Of a DNA stretch of 64,000 nt, positions 16,677 through 24,470 are shown piece by piece. Where the stretch lies: contig JBMNLP010000001.1 of assembly GCA_050952845.1 (NCBI GenBank), positions 1,116,001 to 1,180,000 of the forward strand, given 5' to 3'. The notes beneath the pieces are model-generated. The model saw nothing but the letters and a program-made list of their open reading frames with translations, had not been told where the DNA came from and did no database searches. The translations under genes and the position numbers were made by a program. Numbering within the stretch: the first letter of the stretch is position 1; each line of letters opens with the position of its first letter. Origin of the DNA: JAGVSV01 sp050952845 (GTDB taxonomy: Bacteria; Bacillota; Clostridia; Christensenellales; Aristaeellaceae).

Positions 16677-17999
16677 CAGGGCAATCGCTTACGGAATTGC
16701 CCCATCTGGGTTCAGCATTTTACCTCATCCTTATCATTTTGCCCCCATCACCACCTGTAGGGCATACTTGAAGTCCCACGCACAGCGCAGCCGTTTGGAC
16801 GTCATGCTGCCTTGGACTGTGGTATCGTGCTTCAGCATCTGAAGCGCAAGCTTTCTGAACATGTTTAGAATAACCGCCGCATGTCCTATGCGAATGTGCG
16901 CATCATCCTCCTTGAAAAGAACATCCAGTGTCCAATGCAGATTGTTTTCTATTGCCCAGTGACTGCGCTGCATCTGCAGGAATTCTTCAGCCGTCAGGCC
17001 TTCGCGGCTATAGATGAACCACCGGTCGCTGGAAGTGGTGGGTTTGCCCGTCTCGGTTCGTTCCGAACGGATGAGCGCTGCCCCATGCAATCCCGGCCAA
17101 TCCTGACTGTTCTCATACCAGGACAAATCCGGAAACAACCAACAGGAGCGCTTTTCTATCCGACCATGATCTTTGTCCATTGTCTCATGAAATAGTCCCA
17201 AGGCTTTGAGTTCTTTTTTACTCTTCTCCTTCATCAACAGCAGACTGTTCTCTCTGATTTCTTCAAACATACCGCCTTGATTTCCCTTCAATGCAAGGAT
17301 ATAGTCACCCTCTTTGGCCTGTATCTTGGAAACAATGGTCTTTTGCGTTCCTATCGCATCAATCGTCACCGTGCTGCCTTTGATATCAAGATCATCAAGT
17401 AATTCAGGGATCGCGGTGATCTCGTTGCTTTTCTCCTCTGTACAGCATTGCCCTAACACCAACTGAAGATCGCTGCAATACGCTGTAATCACATGATGCG
17501 CCTTATGGGTTTCATGCTGGCTGCGACGTATGGTTTTCCCATCAATGGCGATCATATGATGTTCATCTTTTCCCCATAGCTTCTTTTTCAGGTTTACAAG
17601 CCATTTCTCAAAGCATTTTGTCACTGCCTCACGGTCTATCCGGCTGAATACATCACCAAATACATCATGGGAAGGAATCCCCTTAGGCAGTTCCATATAT
17701 ACCTTGAGCTCCTCGTAATGCGTCTGACCAAACATCATCATACCGACAAAAGTATCCGCTCCGCATAGGATCGCCAGAATCCCGATGGCTATGATCTCTT
17801 CCAGCTTATGTTTGACTGCGTTTCCTTTTCGATAGTCCGGTATTTCTGATAACAGCGCCAGAAATATCTGACTTTCCGACTTGTTGAGCTTTCTCATCCC
17901 CATCACCTCCGTATCATATATTCGCGACAGGATTGAAAATTCCTTTTGGTCATAAAAACTTAATATCTCTTAATAATTTCGCAATAAGCGATTGCCCTG
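16677..17999 (-). mobile_element. ISAs1-family insertion sequence
   Basis: 1323-bp element bounded by perfect 15-bp inverted repeats CAGGGCAATCGCTTA (16677-16691) and its complement (17985-17999). One transposase gene fills it. The flanking 10 bp on either side (CCCTCCCTCT at 16667, CCCTCCCCCT at 18000) match at 9 of 10 positions and look like the target duplication. The intact ends and gene suggest a recent, possibly active copy. Confidence 0.92.
16734..17897 (-). CDS. ISAs1-family DDE transposase
   Basis: Transposase of 387 residues with the N-terminal DDE-associated domain (SEIPDYRKGNAVKHKL) and the ISAs1/YhhI-type DDE domain. Likely catalytic residues are the Asp of AIDGKTIRRS, the Asp of VTIDAIGTQ and the Glu of RSHWAIENNLHW. 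No frameshift or stop is present. The ATG at 17897 is preferred because GGAGG lies eight bases upstream; the GTG at 17906 overlaps that site. AT-richer than the surrounding genes, as expected for a transferred element. Confidence 0.95.
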   Translation of the reverse strand: MRKLNKSESQIFLALLSEIPDYRKGNAVKHKLEEIIAIGILAILCGADTFVGMMMFGQTHYEELKVYMELPKGIPSHDVFGDVFSRIDREAVTKCFEKWLVNLKKKLWGKDEHHMIAIDGKTIRRSQHETHKAHHVITAYCSDLQLVLGQCCTEEKSNEITAIPELLDDLDIKGSTVTIDAIGTQKTIVSKIQAKEGDYILALKGNQGGMFEEIRENSLLLMKEKSKKELKALGLFHETMDKDHGRIEKRSCWLFPDLSWYENSQDWPGLHGAALIRSERTETGKPTTSSDRWFIYSREGLTAEEFLQMQRSHWAIENNLHWTLDVLFKEDDAHIRIGHAAVILNMFRKLALQMLKHDTTVQGSMTSKRLRCAWDFKYALQVVMGAK

Positions 18000-18017
18000 C
18001 CCTCCCCCTCCGTCCTC

Positions 18018-18046
18018 TTGACAGTCACCCTGCGCCGCTCTACAAT
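18018..18046 (+). promoter_or_regulatory. scfA promoter
   Basis: TTGACA (18018-18023), 17-base spacer, TACAAT (18041-18046). The ISAs1 element ends only 18 bp upstream of the -35 box, so it has replaced any upstream control region. Confidence 0.85.
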
Positions 18047-18112
18047 GTGGATTGTCACACGTTGTGCCTGACCTGAAACACCGTAACGATGCGAACACGA
18101 GGAGTAAAGCGT

Positions 18113-18259
18113 ATGAAGATTAAAACACTTGCAGCCAGGGATCTGACCGCCGACCTGGAGCATAGCGGCTGCGGCGAATGCCAGACGTCGTGCCAGTCGG
18201 CGTGCAAAACATCCTGCGGCGTGGTGAACCAGCCCTGCGAAAACAAACGGGAAGACTGA
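18113..18259 (+). CDS. scfA: SCIFF six-cysteine ribosomal peptide precursor
   Basis: A 48-residue peptide with the SCIFF pattern: a short leader (MKIKTLAARDLTADLEH) then six cysteines at 20, 23, 27, 31, 35 and 42 within a C-terminal core containing CQSACKTSC. It is a ribosomally made, post-translationally modified peptide. The maturase encoded next forms thioether cross-links between cysteines and other residues. The mature function in Clostridia is not established. The ATG at 18113 has GAGGAG upstream and its own strong promoter. A hairpin terminator separates it from scfB, suggesting far more precursor than enzyme is made. Confidence 0.96.
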   Translation: MKIKTLAARDLTADLEHSGCGECQTSCQSACKTSCGVVNQPCENKRED

Positions 18260-18281
18260 TGCTGTCTCTGCCCGACCCGTC

Positions 18282-18312
18282 AAAGCCGCGTGCAGCCGTA
18301 CGCGGCTTTTTT
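18282..18312 (+). terminator. Partial terminator between scfA and scfB
   Basis: Stem AAAGCCGCGT/ACGCGGCTTT with an eight-base loop and six T (18307-18312). It lies between peptide and maturase, with the scfB start 18 bp later, so readthrough probably supplies scfB. Confidence 0.85.
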
Positions 18313-18329
18313 AACAGAAAAGGAAGCAT

Positions 18330-19712
18330 ATGATTCACTCATACTGTCTCAATGGCTACCATGTCGTGGTGGATGCCTACAGCTGCTCGGTGCACGCCGT
18401 CGACGAGGTGGCGGCTGTGGCGATCAGCCTGTACGAACGCCAGCCCCGCGCTGCCGTCAGGCGGGCGCTGGCAGAGGCGTACCCCGCGCTGCCGCCGGGC
18501 GATATTGACGCCGGGCTGGATCATATCGACATGCTGCGCAACGCAGGCAGGCTGTATGCGCCCGATCGATTTGCCGCGCAGGCAGGCGCGCTGCGCCGGG
18601 GCGATATCCCGTTGAAAGCGCTGTGCCTGCATGTGGCGCACACCTGCAACCTGCGCTGTTCGTATTGCTTTGCCGCTCAGGGCCGGTATGCCGGAGACCA
18701 TGCGCTGATGAGCGCGGAAACTGGCCGCCGGGCGCTGGATTTCCTGGTGGCACGCTCCGGCGTCAGGCGCAACTTGGAGGTTGATTTCTTCGGTGGCGAG
18801 CCGCTGATGAACTGGGAGGTTGTCAAAGAACTGGTGCGCTACGGGCGGGCGTTGGAAAAGGAACATGACAAGGTGTTTCGCTTCACGCTGACCACCAACG
18901 GCATGCTGCTGGATGACGAGGTAACGGACTTTTGCAACCGCGAGATGCACAACGTCGTGCTCAGCCTCGATGGCAGAAAGCAGGTGCATGACCGGTTCCG
19001 GGTAGATGCAGGGGGACAGGGCAGCTACGATACCGTGGTGCCGAAGTTTCAAAGGTTTGTCAAAGCCCGCGGCGACAGGGGCTATTACATCCGGGGTACC
19101 TACACGCGCCATAACACTGATTTTCTGGCTGATATCCTGCACATGGCTGATCTGGGCTTCACGCAGTTGAGCATGGAACCTGCTGTCGGCATGAAGGACA
19201 GTCCGGATGCGCTGCGCGAGGAGGACTTGCCGCAGTTGTATGACCAGTATGAGCGTCTGGCTGCTGAGATGATCCGTCGCTCCCGGGAGGGCAGGGGGTT
19301 CACCTTTTATCACTATATGCTGGACCTGCAGCATGCGCCCTGCATACAAAAGCGGGTCAGCGGCTGTGGTGCCGGCACAGAGTACCTGGCGGTAACCCCC
19401 TGGGGCGATCTCTACCCCTGCCACCAGTTTGTGGGTGACGGTGACTGCCTGCTGGGCAATATCCATGACGGCATCACCAACCGGGAGCTGTTCAACAGTT
19501 TCCGCCAAGTTCATGTGTATGCGCGTCCTGAATGCGCGGATTGCTGGGCCAAGCTGTTTTGCTCGGGCGGGTGCACCGCCAACGCGTACCATGCTTCCGG
19601 GGATGTGCTGGGCGTCGATGCCTATGGGTGCCGGCTGTTTAAGAAGCGCTTGGAATGCGCGCTGATGATGCAGGCGGCGCTGACAGATGACGAGGGCGAA
19701 AATGAAGGATAA
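18330..19712 (+). CDS. scfB: SCIFF radical SAM maturase
   Basis: Radical SAM enzyme with SPASM domain that installs thioether cross-links in the SCIFF peptide encoded upstream. Residues 1-90 form the N-terminal peptide-recognition region. The 4Fe-4S cluster motif CxxxCxxC is C106-C110-C113 (TCNLRCSYC). The C-terminal third (after residue 340) has the clustered cysteines of a SPASM auxiliary-cluster domain (for example LYPCHQF, ECADCWAKLFCSGGC). Length of 460 residues is typical. It starts 18 bases after the terminator-like hairpin and probably depends on readthrough from the scfA promoter. Confidence 0.96.
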   Translation: MIHSYCLNGYHVVVDAYSCSVHAVDEVAAVAISLYERQPRAAVRRALAEAYPALPPGDIDAGLDHIDMLRNAGRLYAPDRFAAQAGALRRGDIPLKALCLHVAHTCNLRCSYCFAAQGRYAGDHALMSAETGRRALDFLVARSGVRRNLEVDFFGGEPLMNWEVVKELVRYGRALEKEHDKVFRFTLTTNGMLLDDEVTDFCNREMHNVVLSLDGRKQVHDRFRVDAGGQGSYDTVVPKFQRFVKARGDRGYYIRGTYTRHNTDFLADILHMADLGFTQLSMEPAVGMKDSPDALREEDLPQLYDQYERLAAEMIRRSREGRGFTFYHYMLDLQHAPCIQKRVSGCGAGTEYLAVTPWGDLYPCHQFVGDGDCLLGNIHDGITNRELFNSFRQVHVYARPECADCWAKLFCSGGCTANAYHASGDVLGVDAYGCRLFKKRLECALMMQAALTDDEGENEG

Positions 19713-19742
19713 AAATAATATCATGCAAAATTTCGCAATATC

Positions 19743-19772
19743 TTGCAAGGATAGCGTAAAAAATGGTAGAAT
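19743..19772 (+). promoter_or_regulatory. Aminotransferase promoter
   Basis: TTGCAA (19743-19748) and TAGAAT (19767-19772) with an 18-base spacer, 37 bp upstream of the aminotransferase ATG. Confidence 0.6.
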
Positions 19773-19809
19773 GCTCGGGCGACCATGCAAACCATGAGGA
19801 GGAACACGT

Positions 19810-21024
19810 ATGCCGCTGACCATTTCTAACGTATGCAGGAACATCACCCCGTCTACCACGCTTCGCTTGAATGCCATGGTGATCGAGAAGCGTGCACAGG
19901 GGCTGGACATCATCAGCCTGGGCACCGGCGAGCCGGATTTTCCGACGCCGCCGCACATCTGTGACGCAGCCAAACGCGCCATTGACAACGGAAAAACCAA
20001 ATACACCGCTGTTGAAGGCGTGCCTGATCTGCGCAAGGCAGTTGCCGATTACCTGGCGAATACCAAGGGGCTGCGCCATGCCCCCAGCGAGGTGCTGATT
20101 GGTACCGGCGCCAAGCAGGTGCTGATGGAGGCGCTGCATGCCGTGCTGGACCCGGGCGATGAGGTGATCCTGCCTGCCCCCTGCTGGCTGAGCTATCCGG
20201 AGATGGTGCGCATGGCCGGCGGCGTGCCGGTGGTCGTAACATCCTCGGCGGCGGAAGGGTTCATGCCCGCGGCTTCAAGCATAGCTGCCGCCGTGACACC
20301 CCGCACAAAAGCAATCATCCTCAATACCCCCAACAATCCCACCGGCGCCGTGTGGGGGAGAGATTTGCTGAAAGCTGTGGGCGACATTGCTGTGCAGCAC
20401 GATTTTTACATTATCAGCGATGAGATATACGAGACCCTGATATACGGTGAAGCCAGGCATGTGCCGGTTGCGACGCTCAGCGACGATATCTTCCGGCGCA
20501 CCATCACCGTATCAGGCTTCAGCAAAGCCTATGCGATGACGGGGTGGCGCCTGGGCTATGCCTCCGGTCCCCGGGATGTGATCGCCGCGATGGCAGCTTA
20601 TCAGAGCCACGCTACGGGCAACACCAGCAGCATCGTGCAGTATGCTGGCTTGGAGGCCATCACTGCCAGCCAGCAGAGCGTGCAGGACATGCGTGCCGCG
20701 TTTGAGCGGCGCCGCAATATGATGGTGCAGATGGTTGCAAACATCCCAGGCGTCACCTGTGCGGAGCCTAACGGCGCTTTTTATGTGTTGTTGAACATTT
20801 CCAGTTTGCTGGGCGCTACGTGCAGCGGCGCCGTGATCGATAACGACACCACCTTTGCTGAATTGCTGCTGGAGCATGCGCTGGTGTCCGTGGTGCCGGG
20901 CGAGCCGTTCTATGCACCCGGCTGCGTACGCCTTACCTATGCGCTGGCGGATGATCGCGCGGCGGAAGCAATGCGCCGCATTGCGGCATTTGTCAAATCC
21001 CTTGATATGTCAGCGGCGTCTTAA
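19810..21024 (+). CDS. Class I aminotransferase, aspartate aminotransferase-like
   Basis: PLP-dependent fold-type I aminotransferase of the AspB/PatA group (404 residues) that moves amino groups between aspartate or related amino acids and 2-oxo acids. Seen are the substrate-recognition SLGTGEPDFPTP motif, LNTPNNPTG, the PLP-contact SDEIYETL and the Schiff-base lysine K239 in SGFSKAYAMTGWR. The ATG follows AGGAGG. It converges on mnmG with six bases between stops. Aspartate is the most likely donor; aromatic or alanine specificity cannot be excluded. Confidence 0.93.
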   Translation: MPLTISNVCRNITPSTTLRLNAMVIEKRAQGLDIISLGTGEPDFPTPPHICDAAKRAIDNGKTKYTAVEGVPDLRKAVADYLANTKGLRHAPSEVLIGTGAKQVLMEALHAVLDPGDEVILPAPCWLSYPEMVRMAGGVPVVVTSSAAEGFMPAASSIAAAVTPRTKAIILNTPNNPTGAVWGRDLLKAVGDIAVQHDFYIISDEIYETLIYGEARHVPVATLSDDIFRRTITVSGFSKAYAMTGWRLGYASGPRDVIAAMAAYQSHATGNTSSIVQYAGLEAITASQQSVQDMRAAFERRRNMMVQMVANIPGVTCAEPNGAFYVLLNISSLLGATCSGAVIDNDTTFAELLLEHALVSVVPGEPFYAPGCVRLTYALADDRAAEAMRRIAAFVKSLDMSAAS

Positions 21025-21029
21025 TCTCT

Positions 21030-22826
21030 CTATCTAATGGTAGATGAGTGGCTGGCGGCTTCGCGTTTTTTCAGCCATACTGTCAGCACCGCAATATCTG
21101 CGGGCGACACACCGGGAATGCGTGATGCCTGCCCTAACGATACGGGCTTTTGACGGGACAGTTTCTGGCGCGCTTCAATACGGAGCGCGCCGATTTCCAT
21201 ATAGGGAATGTCAGCGCTAAGCCGCTTGTTTTCCAGTGCAGCAGCCTGCCGGATGTGGGCGTTTTCCTTTTTTAGGTATCCTTCATATTTAATGCTGATC
21301 TCGGCCTGTTGAATGGCATCTGCAGGGTAATCGGCCTCCGCCGGCAGCAGGTCAGCCAGCGTGTTTTCCGGCCTTTTCAGCTGGGTGTCAAGCCCTGTAT
21401 CCCGCAGGTGTTGAAGCAGCCGCTGCGTTTCCTGCTGCTTGCGTTCAGTGCGGCGCATTCTGTTGCTGCTTGCCAGGCCCAGACGGTATGCCTTTTCCGT
21501 CAGACGCAGGTCGGCGTTGTCCTGCCGTAAGTACAGCCGGTGTTCGGCGCGGCTGGTCATCATGCGGTAGGGCTCGTCCGTGCCTTTGCTGGTTAAATCG
21601 TCCACCATGACGCCGATATAGGCTTCTGAACGGGTCAGCAGCAAAGGCGCGTCACCCTTTAGGTATTGCGCTGCGTTGATGCCGGCCAACAGCCCCTGGG
21701 CTGCCGCTTCCTCGTAGCCGCTGGTGCCGTTGATCTGCCCGGCGAAAAACAGGCCTTCAATATTGTGCGCTGCCAGAGCGGGGGACAGGTCCATGGGGTC
21801 GATGCAGTCATATTCGATGGCATATGCCAGGCGAACCAGTACTGCCCGTTCCAGCCCCGGCACCGTGCGGTACAGGGCGTTCTGCACGTCTTCGGGGAGG
21901 CTCGTGGACAGCCCCTGCGCATACCATTCGCTGCTGGCAGCGCCCTCCGGCTCCAGAAAAACCTGGTGGCGTGTTTTGTCGGCAAACTTGTGTATCTTAT
22001 CTTCAATAGAAGGGCAATACCTGGCGCCTGTACCCTGGATAGCGCCTGAAAACATCGGCGAACGGTGCAGATTGGCACGGATGATGTCGTGGGTTTGTTC
22101 GTTGGTCCAGGTCAGGTAGCAGGGCATGCGGTTTGTGAGCGGCATGTCGGTCAAAAAGGAAAATGGCACAACCGGCTCGTCGCCGTTCTGCCTGGTCATT
22201 TTATCAAAATCGATGGATCGCGCGTCCAGGCGCGCCGGCGTGCCTGTTTTGAATCGACGCACTGAAAACCCCAGGTCCACCAGGTTGTCGGTCAGCGCGG
22301 TGGCTGGCAGCAGCCCCTGTGGCCCGGCATCCTGTATATGGTCGCCGATGAGCACGCGGCTGCGCAGGTACACGCCGGTGGCTGCGATAACGGCGGCACA
22401 GGGGATGGTGCTGCCTGTTGCTGTGCGCACGCCGCGTACCTTGCCGTTTTGTACGATGATTTCGCTTGCTTCGCCCTGGCGGACGGTTAGCCTGTCCTGG
22501 CTGAACAGGATGGCGCGCATCCTGTCCTGATAGGCATGCTTGTCAGCCTGGGCGCGCAGTGAATGTACAGCCGGTCCCTTGGCGGTGTTCAGCATGCGGC
22601 TTTGCAGCATGGTATGGTCGATGATGAGGCCCATCTCTCCGCCCAGGGCATCTACCTCGCGCACCAGGTGTCCCTTGCCTGTACCGCCAATGGATGGGTT
22701 GCAGGCCATCAGTGCGATGGCGCCGATGTCCAGCGTCAGCAGCAGCGTTTCGTGCCCCAGGCGTGCCAAAGCCAATGCCGCCTCGCAGCCTGCGTGGCCC
22801 GCTCCGATGACAACAACATTCGCCAT
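21030..22826 (-). CDS. mnmG: tRNA uridine 5-carboxymethylaminomethyl enzyme MnmG
   Basis: FAD-binding partner of MnmE that adds carboxymethylaminomethyl to wobble U34 of several tRNAs. The FAD dinucleotide motif VIGAGHAGCEAA is at residues 6-17. Family signatures include GGTGKGHLVREVDALGG and GLFFAGQINGTSGYEEAAAQG. At 598 residues it is slightly shorter than the usual 620-640, mainly at the C-terminus. The ATG at 22826 has GGGAGG upstream. A TATAAT box at 22858-22863 (minus strand) is the likely -10. mnmE is not adjacent. Confidence 0.97.
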   Translation of the reverse strand: MANVVVIGAGHAGCEAALALARLGHETLLLTLDIGAIALMACNPSIGGTGKGHLVREVDALGGEMGLIIDHTMLQSRMLNTAKGPAVHSLRAQADKHAYQDRMRAILFSQDRLTVRQGEASEIIVQNGKVRGVRTATGSTIPCAAVIAATGVYLRSRVLIGDHIQDAGPQGLLPATALTDNLVDLGFSVRRFKTGTPARLDARSIDFDKMTRQNGDEPVVPFSFLTDMPLTNRMPCYLTWTNEQTHDIIRANLHRSPMFSGAIQGTGARYCPSIEDKIHKFADKTRHQVFLEPEGAASSEWYAQGLSTSLPEDVQNALYRTVPGLERAVLVRLAYAIEYDCIDPMDLSPALAAHNIEGLFFAGQINGTSGYEEAAAQGLLAGINAAQYLKGDAPLLLTRSEAYIGVMVDDLTSKGTDEPYRMMTSRAEHRLYLRQDNADLRLTEKAYRLGLASSNRMRRTERKQQETQRLLQHLRDTGLDTQLKRPENTLADLLPAEADYPADAIQQAEISIKYEGYLKKENAHIRQAAALENKRLSADIPYMEIGALRIEARQKLSRQKPVSLGQASRIPGVSPADIAVLTVWLKKREAASHSSTIR

Positions 22827-22884
22827 GACAAATCCTCCCGCATTGGTGTCGGCGAATATTATAGCATCATATGGCAAAAAGTGC

Positions 22885-22913
22885 TTGACATATCGCCAAC
22901 CCTATGATATTTT
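22885..22913 (+). promoter_or_regulatory. tRNA-Leu promoter
   Basis: TTGACA (22885-22890) and TATTTT (22908-22913) with a 17-base spacer, just upstream of the tRNA and divergent from mnmG. Confidence 0.65.
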
Positions 22914-22926
22914 TGTACAGTCCCAC

Positions 22927-23013
22927 GCGGTCATGGCGGAATTGGCAGACGCGCTAGATTCAGGTTCTAGTGTTCGCAAGGACATGGAGGTTCAAGTCCT
23001 CTTGACCGCACCA
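22927..23013 (+). tRNA. tRNA-Leu (anticodon CAG)
   Basis: 87-base class II tRNA. The acceptor stem GCGGTCA pairs with TGACCGC, and CCA is encoded. The anticodon stem CTAGA/TCTAG carries the loop TTCAGGT with CAG at 22961-22963, reading CUG leucine codons. A long variable arm (GTGTTCGCAAGGACAT) is as expected for leucine. Confidence 0.98.
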
Positions 23014-23017
23014 TAAG

Positions 23018-23042
23018 AGTCGTCGTTATTGACGGCTTTTTT
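23018..23042 (+). terminator. Terminator of tRNA-Leu
   Basis: Stem AGTCGTC/GACGGCT (one G-U pair), six-base loop, followed by six T. Confidence 0.85.
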
Positions 23043-23328
23043 AGTGTGCCTGATATGTTTTATCTTTCAGGGGGCCAAGTTTCCGATGTGCTTGGCAGTA
23101 GGAACCATAGCTCTTTGAACTCCTTGATTACGGTCTGATCGGTATTTATAACAATTGTTTCTTAGGTATAGTGCTTCATTTGACGAATGAATTTGTTTTT
23201 GTCCGCCAAAGTGACCTTTGGGAAGGAAATGGCTGATTGTTCTACAATATAGCAAATCGGCGCGTCGTTCAGCACGAACGACGCTTTCTTGATGTGCGCC
23301 TGGCATACTTTGTGTCTAATACTGATTT
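23043..23328. other. Gene-free stretch with unidentified coding remnant
   Basis: About 286 bp between the tRNA terminator and repeat A3. On the minus strand, an open stretch reading KKASFVLNDAPICYIVEQ and then KVTLADKNKFIRQMKHYT ends at a stop near 23165. A similar protein-like reading continues beyond that stop in the same frame. It looks like the decayed end of a gene, but no family is recognised. Confidence 0.35.
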
Positions 23329-23491
23329 TAGAGCAAATTACGCAATCGTGGCGCACAAAGCAGCGCAGAATTTTTGCCTCTGACAAGGAGCGTGAACGCA
23401 GGCATAGCAGCGCTACGCTAAGTGAACAGCGACACAGTCAGAGGCAAAAAGACAAGCCTGTGACTGCACCATGATAAGTAAATTTTCCCTA
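23329..23491 (+). repeat. Palindromic repeat A, copy A3
   Basis: 163-bp copy in the same orientation as A1, starting TAGAGCAAATTACGC and ending GATAAGTAAATTTTCCCTA. The centre is GCATAGCAGCGCTACGC around 23402-23418. It directly abuts repeat B2. Confidence 0.88.
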
Positions 23492-23640
23492 ATCATTATT
23501 GCATTGTTATGTCGGGTCTTTTGTCTTGTAGCATTGTTGGCTACTTTGTTAGCATAGCAACGCTACGCTTCCCTTGTCTGCTTCTCGCTTGAAGCCAAAA
23601 TCCCTCGACCTTTTGGATGCAGTAATGTTTTACATCAATG
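23492..23640 (+). repeat. Palindromic repeat B, copy B2 (eroded ends)
   Basis: About 149 bp matching B1 and B3 internally (GTCGGGTCTTTTGTCTTG, AGCCAAAATCCCTCG, TTTTGGATGCAGTAATG). The terminal TACCAAC/GTTGGTA sequences are degraded and no target duplication is visible. It ends seven bases from the resC stop codon. Confidence 0.75.
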
Positions 23641-23647
23641 TTACATG

Positions 23648-24469
23648 TCAGGCATAGCTGTGGATGCTGGGAATCCAGGTGTTTACTCCAATGTAGGTAA
23701 AAACAACGCAGATAAACCCCAGCACAGCAAACCAGGCGGCCTTTTTACCCCGCCAGCCGCGGCTGATGCGCAGGTGCAGGTAGATGGCGTAGATGATCCA
23801 TGTTACCAGGGACCAGGTTTCCTTGGGGTCCCAGGTCCAGTACCGGCCCCAGGCTTTTTGTGCCCAGATGGCGCCTGTAATGATAACCAGCGTCAGGAAC
23901 AGAAATCCCAGGCAGATGATGCGGTAGTTAAGCAGGTCAAGCCGCTCCTTTTCCGGAAAGTATTGTGCAGTAAACTCGCTGTGGCTTAACCGGTGATGCA
24001 TCAGGTATAGGAGAGAACCGCCAAAGGCCACGCCAAAGCTGCCGTAGGAGATGATGGCAGTGGATACGTGGATAACCAGCCAGTTGCTTTGCAGGGCAGG
24101 CATCAGCTCGTTTACCTGCCGGGATTGCATGGCGGCATAGCCGATGATCAGAAAGATCACCGGGGCGACAAAGGCGCCCAGGGCACGATATTGGGGCTTT
24201 CGTGCAAAAATCAGAAAGGCCAGGGCAATGCCCCAGGCAAAGCTGGTGGCAAACTCGTACTGGTTGGATAAGGGTAACCGTCCCGCCCCAACGGAACGCA
24301 CCGCCAGGGCGGCGGTATGCACAAGGAAAGCTGTCATCAGTGCCCACCCGGCTAACTGTCCGGGCTTTTCTTTTTTCAATGTAAAAAAGAGGATATACAG
24401 TATGGATGCAAAAAGATACAATAGCACGGCGATCGCAAACAGAATGGTTTCCGCCCGCATATGGTTCAT
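23648..24469 (-). CDS. resC: Cytochrome c biogenesis protein CcsA/ResC
   Basis: Integral membrane protein of System II cytochrome c maturation. With ResB it carries haem across the membrane and attaches it to apocytochrome cysteines. 273 residues with about eight helices and the haem-handling tryptophan-rich motif RYWTWDPKETWSLVTW near residue 215. The C-terminal GVNTWIPSIHSYA is the family ending. It starts one base before the resB stop region, so the two are coupled. It stands downstream of nrfA, whose five haems it would mature. Confidence 0.96.
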   Translation of the reverse strand: MNHMRAETILFAIAVLLYLFASILYILFFTLKKEKPGQLAGWALMTAFLVHTAALAVRSVGAGRLPLSNQYEFATSFAWGIALAFLIFARKPQYRALGAFVAPVIFLIIGYAAMQSRQVNELMPALQSNWLVIHVSTAIISYGSFGVAFGGSLLYLMHHRLSHSEFTAQYFPEKERLDLLNYRIICLGFLFLTLVIITGAIWAQKAWGRYWTWDPKETWSLVTWIIYAIYLHLRISRGWRGKKAAWFAVLGFICVVFTYIGVNTWIPSIHSYA

Positions 24470-24470
24470 G

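Noticed and set aside
18339..20036. 565-codon open frame on the minus strand
   Set aside because: It lies opposite scfB and the start of the aminotransferase, both firmly identified. High GC codon use leaves the antisense frame open; no domain is visible.
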